Source of the DNA: Mesostigma viride
Taxonomy: Eukaryota; Streptophyta; Mesostigmatophyceae; Mesostigmatales; Mesostigmataceae
Assembly: GCA_009746045.1 (NCBI GenBank)
Contig: RPFO01000332.1
Span: forward strand, 1 to 29,263
DNA: 29,263 bases
Direction: 5' to 3'
The notes beneath the pieces are model-generated. The model ran no database searches. It saw only the letters and a list, made by a program, of their open reading frames with translations, and was not told the origin of the DNA. Positions 22,838-29,263 of this stretch are shown here, one piece after another. The stretch's first letter is position 1, and each line of letters begins with the position of its first letter. The position numbers and the translations under genes are program-made.

Positions 22838-23097
22838 GCTTTTCCGACGTCGGTCGCTAGAAACGATTCTAGTTCGATGCCCTTGCCCGGGACGAGGATG
22901 GATACTAGGAAGTACACGGCGGTGGCCAACGCCGACATGTCCACTCGTTCCGACGCGACGTACGCGATCGAGAAGACCGTCAGGGCCTTGAACCACGTGT
23001 CGCTCGGGTTGAAATCTTCTAGCAGGACGTACCCCCCCATGACGCTAAAGATAGAACAGATGGACGTCAGTGCGCTCTTGGCGACGTCACGATCCAT
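22828..23097 (-). CDS. Small membrane protein, 89 aa
   Basis: Hydrophobic segments at about 9-26, 36-49 and 54-70 with few charges between suggest two or three membrane spans; the C-terminus is short and polar. The ATG at 23097 is used; ATTATTATCG and GGATATG lie just upstream on its strand. The 108-bp gap to the helicase gene probably holds both promoters. No family recognised. Confidence 0.7.
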   Translation of the reverse strand: MDRDVAKSALTSICSIFSVMGGYVLLEDFNPSDTWFKALTVFSIAYVASERVDMSALATAVYFLVSILVPGKGIELESFLATDVGKASV

Positions 23098-23205
23098 GTC
23101 GGTTGTACAGTCATATCCACGATAATAATCGAATCATGTCGTGTCGTCGCGATCCGACGGCTCGTTTTCATTCTCAGATTTTTGTGGGTCTATATCATAC
23201 CCGTC

Positions 23206-25411
23206 ATGACCAAAAAGGCTCGCTCGCGGTCCGAGGCCACTGTGGGAGGGGTGTTCATCATGGCGGAACGCCCCGCGAAGAGGAGCCGGTTGGTCGACGA
23301 CGAGGCGGGGGCCTGCAGCAGCGACGAGGAGCAGGAGGATGCGGAGGAGCGAGGGGGGGAGGAGGGCGAGGCCGACGAAGACGTTTGTCCGGCTCCGGCG
23401 AGTCAGATGACCGGGGAGGACGCGGCGGGACCGACGCCCATCCCCGAGGACGACCGCATCGAATTCCGCAAGGAGATCGGGGGCAACCCTGACGTCCTCG
23501 GGTTCGTGTCGCAGCTGAAGTCGGCGAGCAACGACCGCATCATGGACATCGCGGCGTTGGCGGAGGCGGCCGTGGCGAACGCCTCCATGGGCGACATCAT
23601 GGCCGACGTCTTCCACCTGGCGTCTCGCGAGGCGCACGCGGACCCGATCTCTCTCCTGGCCGCGTGTCTGTCTCGCATCGACGCCCCGGGCGCCGTGGAC
23701 CTGTACGCGAACGTGGACACGCGGTACGTCCGCGCGCTGTCCCGCGTGCTGGCGATCTGCGGACAGGCGGAGGACCGGGGGATGGTGGAACTCAAGCCGG
23801 CGATCCAGACGTGCATCTGGCGGCTGTACACGACCGTGGAGACGGCGTCGTGCGCGATGAAGAGCCGGATGTCGGCCAAGGAGCTGGGCTCGCTCCCCGA
23901 ACTCATCGCGAAGGCGCTGGCGCTGCCCACGAAATTGGACAACTTTCAATCGCTGATCATCCTGCTGACCACGCGATGGGTCGTCCAGAAGCTGCGGAGA
24001 GGCGAGGGCGACGACGACAGCGTGTACAAGTGCCAGCGCACGCCCGAGGGGCACGACACGCACTACTGGACCAAGTGGTGCACGCTGTCCGAGTGGGTGT
24101 CGGAGGAGTGCGATTTCCCGCGCACATCGGCGTGGGGACTCGGGTCCAAAGACGGCGCGCGCAAGCGGATCACGGAGTGGATCGCGGACGGGTCCAAACG
24201 CAACAGTTTCGCGTTCCAGATCCGTCCCCGCGACCGCCACGTGTTCGCGTTCCGGAACGGGATCTACAAGTGCGACACGGACCAGTGGTTCCCGTACCCT
24301 GCGACGGACCTGCCGGACGACGTGGGCGCGGTGCGGTACTTCGAGAACATCGACATGGACGAGTCGCTGTTCGAGCCCGGGCGGTTCAAGGGCGACTTCG
24401 ACGAGGGGAGTGGATGGACATCGAGACGGACGCCGTGAAGAAGATCCTGGACGACCAGGACTACCCGGACAACGTGCAGCGGCCGTTCTGGGCGCTGGCG
24501 GTGGGCCGCATGCTGTACTACCTCCGCGAGTCGGACAAGTTTGAGTGCATGGTCTTCCTCAAGGGGATCGCCGGGTCCGGCAAGTCGACGCTCGTCCGCA
24601 TCATGGACTTCATCTACGGTCGCGAGGCGGGCGTGCTGTCGAACACGATCGAGCCGATGTTCGGCCTGTCGCAGCTCAAGGACAAGCTGGTCGTGTACAG
24701 TTACGAGCTGAATGACAAGTTCAACCTGGCGCAGTCGGACTGGCTGTCGCTCGTGAGCGGGGAGTGCATGAACCTGCCGGCAAAGCACAAGGACGCGGCC
24801 GTCAAGCCGTGGACCGCGCCCTTCATCGCGCGGGCAACCGCATGTTCGCGTCGGGGGACAACGCGGGCCAGGTGGCGCGTCGAGTCATCCTGTTCCCGTT
24901 CGACAACAAGCCCCGCGGGAAGGCGGACGTGAATCTGGACGACAAGATCTCGTCGAACATCGCAAGGGTGATCGTCAAGGGGAACCGCGCGTACCAGGCG
25001 CTCGTGCGGAAGGTGGGGACGGACCAGCTGATCGAGCACCTTCCGGAGTGGTTCGCGGATTGCCAGCGCCGGGCGCAGGAGGCGTCCAACCCGCTGTACA
25101 CGTTCCTCAACCACGTGTCGTGGGTGGAGGTGGACGTCGAACACAACTACTGCCCCTGGGAGGAGTTCCAGAAGCGGTTCCTCGACTGGAACCGCCAGCG
25201 CGACCCTCGCTCGCGGATCGTCTTCGAGGAGGATTTCTACAACCACGTGTTCAAGGATTTCAAGCTCAAACTCGTGTTCGAGAAGGTGTGGAAGGTGTAC
25301 CCGGTGGACCAGGACCCGGCGAACGGCCGCGTCCAGAAGAAGAAGGCGTTCTACCTGTACGGCGTGGACTTCGAGAACGACAACGCGTCCGAGCCTCCCG
25401 CCGACGTCTGA
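23206..25411 (+). CDS. D5-type SF3 helicase, interrupted by two frame changes
   Basis: A replicative helicase related to poxvirus D5. The N-terminal 400 residues start with an acidic region and include HVFAFRNGIYKCD and a C-terminal block typical of the region ahead of D5 helicase domains; no primase motif was identified. The SF3 core has Walker A GIAGSGKST (24564-24590), a Walker B-like VVYSYELND (about 24690-24716), and the next motif near 24810-24840. Coding changes frame near the G run 24405-24408 and again near 24832-24834. Each step equals one missing base in a G run. The whole would be about 735 residues. TATATCATACC precedes the ATG. AAA+ motor function at the fork is known for the family. 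Confidence 0.8.
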
Positions 25412-25440
25412 TTTTTTCGTGTTTGTCTGCTAGTATACCT

Positions 25441-25734
25441 ATGACGTCCGTGTTGGTCGCGCATCCTCATTGGTCACGCCCCCGACTGGCGTACGCCCCC
25501 AAGGCGCCCGTGTACCCCCCTCCCGTCGGCGAGTGGGGCGGCGTGAACGCGTGGGAGCCGGCGGGGGCCACGCGAGGGGCGTGCGAGTACGCGAACCAGG
25601 CCTTTTGTAGGGTAGGCGTTCCGAGACAGACGCCGGAAGGGATGCTCGAGGTGGCCAATTCCGTTCTCCTGGGATTCCTCCTCCTTTGGATGATCGAGAT
25701 CGCCGTGCGGTCCTCACCGTCCGCCCTTGGCTAG
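25441..25734 (+). CDS. Small tail-anchored protein, 97 aa
   Basis: A Pro/Ala-rich N-terminus (YAPKAPVYPPP) is followed by a segment with two Cys and one C-terminal membrane span at about 72-89 (NSVLLGFLLLWMIEIAV). CTAGTATACCT precedes the ATG. Its last 21 bases overlap the next gene on the other strand. A virion membrane protein is plausible. Confidence 0.65.
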   Translation: MTSVLVAHPHWSRPRLAYAPKAPVYPPPVGEWGGVNAWEPAGATRGACEYANQAFCRVGVPRQTPEGMLEVANSVLLGFLLLWMIEIAVRSSPSALG

Positions 25735-26112
25735 CTGGAACCGGACGCGCCGAGTCGCGTCGATGGCCGCCTGGGTCGGAGCGGCGATGGGGCCCGTAGT
25801 GGTAGAAGTAGGTTTCTTCTTTTGTTTGGTGGGACCCCACTCGATGTATAAATGATTTTGACCAACCAATTTCACGCGAAACCCTTTGCGCACGAGATTC
25901 TTTCCCACTTTTCTCACCACATGATCGACATCATAGATGGGGAGGCCGAACTGATAGGTGGGCACGGTGTAGAGGAGGGACGTCTGGCCCTGCGACGACG
26001 CGGAACGGATGCACGTCTCTAGCGCCTTCGATATCTTGTGCTCGACCATCCGCTTCCCCGCTTGCGACGCTTTCACGAGATCGTACGCGGACGACGCGGT
26101 AAATCTCTCCAT
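25714..26112 (-). CDS. Conserved viral protein of unknown function, 132 aa
   Basis: Residues 48-92 hold a pattern I know from short proteins of many large DNA viruses: YTVPTYQFGLPIYDVDHVV, then a helix KVGKNLVRKGFRVKLV and NHLYIEW. The basic C-terminal 40 residues are Lys/Thr/Ala-rich and probably disordered. Function is unknown in the family. The start is backed by CGTATAGTATCGAC and ATAAATAG before the ATG. GC content is lower than in its neighbours. Confidence 0.65.
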   Translation of the reverse strand: MERFTASSAYDLVKASQAGKRMVEHKISKALETCIRSASSQGQTSLLYTVPTYQFGLPIYDVDHVVRKVGKNLVRKGFRVKLVGQNHLYIEWGPTKQKKKPTSTTTGPIAAPTQAAIDATRRVRFQLAKGGR

Positions 26113-26146
26113 CTATTTATGTCGATACTATACGCGCGGAAAAGTG
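26113..26146. promoter_or_regulatory. 34-bp divergent promoter with TATA-like boxes
   Basis: The gap reads TATTTATG, GATACTATACGCG and GAAAAGTG. ACTATACG faces the plus-strand ATG 15 bp away, and its complement CGTATAGT serves the minus-strand gene. Confidence 0.5.
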
Positions 26147-26647
26147 ATGGCGGATACGTCGAACGCCGTGTTGTTGCCGCGCGGCGGACCGGGCCTCTTG
26201 ATCGTGAGCGTCCCGGTCGAATACTCGTTCGCGCGGATTCGCGAAGTGTTGCAAGATCCCGTGTTGTACGACATCCTGAGTCCGCCAGGTGATCTGCCGT
26301 ACCGCGGCCGGTCGGTGGGCGTGTACTTTTCGGGCGACTCGCGCACCGACTTCAACTACACGGCCTCGCTCATGCTGGCCGAGGACGTGGAAAAGGACGT
26401 GCTGCTACTGAAGACGTTCGACGACGACGAGCACGCGACCAAGACGATCCCGTTCACGTCGGACGACATCGCGAGCTTGCTCAAGTTTCCAAAGAACATG
26501 TGGACAAACGCGTTGTGCGGTCGATTAGATTATAATGCAATACGTCCCGCCCGTTGTCGGGTGTGTAATTTACCGTACGGACTTCTCCCTACGGGCGAAG
26601 ACGCGTGTGCGTGCGTCGCCACGTCCGGCGGTCGAGAGGTGGTTTAG
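26147..26647 (+). CDS. Hypothetical protein with C-terminal zinc-ribbon-like Cys set, 166 aa
   Basis: A globular, mixed alpha/beta protein (LLIVSVPVEYSFARI, VGVYFSGDS). Its last 35 residues hold CRVCNLPYG and CAC, four Cys that could bind zinc. ATG 26147 is used. The gene ends in a 4-bp overlap with the stop of the facing gene (TAG over TTA at 26644-26647). Not recognised. Confidence 0.7.
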   Translation: MADTSNAVLLPRGGPGLLIVSVPVEYSFARIREVLQDPVLYDILSPPGDLPYRGRSVGVYFSGDSRTDFNYTASLMLAEDVEKDVLLLKTFDDDEHATKTIPFTSDDIASLLKFPKNMWTNALCGRLDYNAIRPARCRVCNLPYGLLPTGEDACACVATSGGREVV

Positions 26648-27252
26648 AATAAGGCCTGCACGCCGCCGAACGTCTGCGCGGCCTTGTTATTCCTCAACAA
26701 GATCATCACGACGCTACCTATCAAAAACACGAGTCCCACGCCGGCCATGCCGAGGCTGAGGTACTTCGCGAAGGGACCCACGCAGCATTGACGGAGGGTC
26801 CCGACGGGATCCGCGGGCTCCCATTCGACCTTCACCTCGTCTCCCGCCTTCGCCTGCTTCTCGCCCTCGACGAACATCTTGGCGCCGTGCTCCTTCCCTT
26901 CGTGCGTGAACACGACGTCGACGAGACACCTCCACGTCTTGATCGTACTCGTGGAGGACGTCGTGGTGGTCGTGGACTGCCCCCCGGTCCACGTGCCCTT
27001 CGTGCGGCTGTTGTTGCTCGTGACCGTCTTCACGACCTCCTCGCACTTCAGCTTCGGGTTCTCGGACTTGTCCGCCGCGTCGGCCTTGTGGACGAGCGTG
27101 ACGCGCGCGGTGCCCTGGACGTACTTCTTCCTCCGGAGGAAGAGCACCGTGCCCCCCGCCAGGAGCGCGGTGCCGACCACGATCCCGAGGACCGACGACC
27201 CGATCATCGCGACCTTGCCGATCGTCTGTACAGATCCCACGAGCGAATCCAT
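26644..27252 (-). CDS. Two-span membrane protein with exposed middle domain, 202 aa
   Basis: Spans at about 13-39 (VAMIGSSVLGIVVGTALLAGG) and about 165-187 (LGMAGVGLVFLIGSVVMILL) flank a domain with beta-rich text (CLVDVVFTHEGKEHGAKMF, DEVKVEWEP) and a Ser/Thr-rich tract near 79-105 that might be glycosylated. The layout resembles small membrane proteins of the DUF3592 kind, a loose comparison. TTTCGTATAGC precedes the ATG. Confidence 0.7.
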   Translation of the reverse strand: MDSLVGSVQTIGKVAMIGSSVLGIVVGTALLAGGTVLFLRRKKYVQGTARVTLVHKADAADKSENPKLKCEEVVKTVTSNNSRTKGTWTGGQSTTTTTSSTSTIKTWRCLVDVVFTHEGKEHGAKMFVEGEKQAKAGDEVKVEWEPADPVGTLRQCCVGPFAKYLSLGMAGVGLVFLIGSVVMILLRNNKAAQTFGGVQALF

Positions 27253-27278
27253 GCTATACGAAATAGGAGACGAAAAAA

Positions 27279-28058
27279 TTACGCGGCCGCGGCGTCCGGG
27301 AGGTGTTCGACCACCTCGAACGTCGGCTGCCCGCCCTCGAGCACGATCTCGGTCGGTACGGCGCCTTCCTGCACGGGCCCTGCCTCGCCCTTGGCGCCGG
27401 CTTCTTTGCTGGCCCGGATGCGGTCCTGGTTAAACTCCTTCGACTTGAGCCGGTCCTCGTGGTACTTCCCCATGATCCTGTCGAGCCGCTCGTCGGTGTA
27501 TCGGTGCTTGACGCCGGCACGGATGTCGTCCGGCAGCGGGAGGACGATCCAATTGTACATGGACACGACGAAGATGTCGAAGTCGGGGTCCGCCTTCATG
27601 ATCTCCTCGGCGTGTTTCTCGGCCTCGGCCATGTCGTCGAACGACCCGCGGAGTTTGAGCGCCAAGTGGTCCGAGCGCGGGGGCACGACCACACTGACGA
27701 CCGCGAACTTTTGTCCCTTGACGTGGATGGACTCGGGGTCCTCCTTCGCCTCGACCTTCCGCCTGGGGACCGGCGGGATCTCGCCCTCCTCGAGCTCCTC
27801 GGCCGTGGCGGCGGCGGTGGCGGCCGACTTGGACGGGGCGGAGGAGACGGGCAGAGTCAGGTCGGGTTCGATGACCAGACGCTTGGATTCTTCGGACGAG
27901 GGGACGGGCTCTTCCGCCGCGACGGGCGGGGGCGGCGCGGACTCCTCGCCGCGATCGGGCATCACGCCGGTCGCCTGGAACCGCGCGTGTTCCTCCTCGG
28001 AGAGGATGATGGGAGCGCCGACCGAGACGTTCATGAACTTACCGTTGTTCGATGCCAT
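27279..28058 (-). CDS. DUF5832-like conserved giant-virus protein, 259 aa
   Basis: Residues about 117-215 carry the family pattern: FAVVSVVVPP, LKLRGSFDDMAEAEKHAEEI, DPDFDIFVVSMYNWIVLPLP, YTDERLDRIMGKYHEDRL and a following KEFNQDRI. Such proteins occur in many large algal and amoebal viruses; function unknown. The first 110 residues are Pro/Ala/Glu-rich and probably disordered. The start overlaps the end of the broken protease gene by 20 bp. Confidence 0.75.
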   Translation of the reverse strand: MASNNGKFMNVSVGAPIILSEEEHARFQATGVMPDRGEESAPPPPVAAEEPVPSSEESKRLVIEPDLTLPVSSAPSKSAATAAATAEELEEGEIPPVPRRKVEAKEDPESIHVKGQKFAVVSVVVPPRSDHLALKLRGSFDDMAEAEKHAEEIMKADPDFDIFVVSMYNWIVLPLPDDIRAGVKHRYTDERLDRIMGKYHEDRLKSKEFNQDRIRASKEAGAKGEAGPVQEGAVPTEIVLEGGQPTFEVVEHLPDAAAA

Positions 28059-29263
28059 CGGGATGGTTCTCGTACGGGGCGGCGTTTTTTTGAAGCCCCA
28101 TGGAACGCGCCCGACGGACCCTTCGCTGACCGGCGGGCGCGTCGTGCCATTCCTCCGCTTCGTCGTCCGACTTGTCCACGGCGTCGTGGTATCCGTCCGT
28201 CCCCTTGTACTCCATATTGTCGAACCTGTCCTTGGCCATGCCGTACCACCACTCGTCGCCGTACGCTCTTCGTACGTCTCCGCCGGACGATTCTTCTCGC
28301 GCTCTTCCCTCCTCGCTCTGGACCTTTCCCGCTTCTTTTCAATGGCAAGGTCGCATCCTTCGCCGCCTCTCCCATCTCAACCCGCCTGTAGTACTCTCTC
28401 GATGTCTGTCCGCCCTTGTTTCGGGGTCCCATTTGATGGTCATGCGGTCTTTGACCCGCGCCGCCTCTCTGCTCCCGAGTCAAGTCGGTATCGCTCATGC
28501 CATCCACTCGCGAATTTAAGGTCCCGAGATACAACTGGTTCAACTTCTCGAAAACCGGTCCGTGATAGTCGTACTTCACCTCGTTGACGCGTTCGCCTCG
28601 CTTGTCCACCGCGTTGCGGTCCAGAGTGGAGTGCACCATCTCGTGCGCCAAGACCGCGCGATCAGTTCCATCTGCGACTCCGGCTTCCTGCTTCCTGCTG
28701 TTCTTGCGTAATGGACGACCCCAAGAGCGTCCTCGAAAGCCTCTTGTTCAGCCCCATGTACTTCTCACCATTCGAGTGTCACGCCGAGGTATTCCCCCCG
28801 AAGAGCTGCACGATATCGGTTATCAATTGGACCACTATGTCGTCCATGGGAACCCGCCCCCGAACACGTTTGCTTTTGAGCACCTGCGCGAATCGTGTCG
28901 ACGTCTGCGTCCGTGAGGGTTCCAGCTTCCCGTTCCTTCATGAGCTGGTGCGCTTCTTGCCGAGACGCAGCTCGAGTCCCTTCACGACGTTCTTCATGGG
29001 AATATCTAGTAAGTCTGTTCGAGGGTCGGGAGGGTGTGATCACTCGCGTGCGATGTTCCTGGACGGCCGGCGGTCAAATGGGCGCCACGACGGCGGGGTT
29101 CGTCCAAGAGGTCGCGGTCTCGCCTTTTCAAGTCCTCCACGTACTGTTCGAACTCTTTTGTCGAATTGTTCCTTGGTGGGTAAACTCGGACGCGTCCCAG
29201 TCCCGCGGGTGCGGCGTTCGAAGAACGTGCGACTCGCGGGTCCGGGATGCTACATCTCTCCTT
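28039..29263 (-). pseudogene. Frame-broken SprT/Spartan-like protease, runs off window
   Basis: The minus strand encodes a relative of the protease at 72-1289. HEMVH (about 28630-28645) is followed by KYDYHGPVF, matching the HEMIH and YDFHGPVF of that protein. Upstream, text near 29090-29160 (EFEQYVEDLKRRDRDLLDE) resembles its N-terminal region. The frame changes near the T run 28336-28339, after which coding continues to the stop at 28039 (GDEWWYGMAKDRFDNMEYKG). Further frame breaks lie between 28690 and 29160. The density of breaks is higher than elsewhere, fitting either decay or poor sequence at a contig end. Zinc ligands are intact. Confidence 0.6.

Noticed and set aside
23134-24240. 368-codon minus-strand open frame
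   Set aside because: Antisense to the helicase N-terminal region; Arg/Val-rich with no recognisable fold.
24405-24840. Programmed ribosomal frameshifting in the helicase
   Set aside because: The frame changes lie in plain G runs without a slippery heptamer and stem, occur twice in one gene, and recur in unrelated genes, so error or decay is simpler.
26788-28587. 599-codon plus-strand open frame
   Set aside because: Antisense to the membrane and DUF5832-like genes, which show family motifs and promoters; the frame is a composition artefact.
1-29263. tRNA genes
   Set aside because: No cloverleaf with a TTC-type T-loop and matching acceptor stem was found by eye; a tRNA scan would settle it.

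Overview
The window looks like part of a GC-rich large eukaryotic DNA virus genome (Nucleocytoviricota), or a copy of one integrated in a protist genome. The evidence is gene content. It has an SF3 (D5-type) replicative helicase, two conserved giant-virus proteins of unknown function resembling DUF5871 and DUF5832, and an FCS-type zinc-finger protein like viral late transcription factors. It also has tandem KilA-N proteins, a Vsr-like nuclease, an HNH-like nuclease, a RING-TRAF-type ubiquitin ligase and several SprT/Spartan-like proteases. Genes are packed on both strands with gaps often under 40 bp, no introns are seen, and short TATA-like boxes sit just ahead of many start codons. No major capsid protein, packaging ATPase, family B DNA polymerase or RNA polymerase subunit lies in the window, so the virus family cannot be fixed.

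Layout: 72-2818 has a Spartan-like protease and small viral proteins. 2846-3045 is non-coding repeat DNA. 3141-5346 is a tandem duplication carrying two KilA-N genes whose first 140 residues match but whose C-terminal domains differ. 5363-6766 is a 1.4 kb region with no credible gene but very ordered DNA: tandem repeats, a roughly 614-bp near-perfect palindrome and four short palindromes. 6883-9097 holds an acidic protein, a frame-disrupted membrane-associated protein and the zinc-finger factor. 9134-12225 is mostly minus strand, with a GNAT-like acetyltransferase and a small basic protein. 12251-16381 has two long proteins that each switch from very GC-rich to AT-richer coding partway through; the second carries an IQ motif. 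16431-20206 runs HNH-like nuclease, DUF5871-like protein, membrane protein, second Spartan-like protease, Vsr-like nuclease and a frame-disrupted gene. 20252-25411 holds a short helical protein, the RING-TRAF-type protein and the D5-type helicase. 25441-28058 has small membrane proteins and two conserved viral proteins. The right edge carries a third, frame-broken Spartan-like gene on the minus strand.

The genes suggest DNA replication and repair (D5 helicase, Spartan-like proteases, nucleases, DUF5871-like candidate), late gene expression (zinc-finger factor), host manipulation (RING-TRAF ligase, possibly GNAT and the IQ-motif protein) and virion or membrane parts. Several genes are split by single-base frame changes, often in G or C runs. 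This points to uncorrected long-read errors or to decay of an integrated copy, and raw reads would separate the two.
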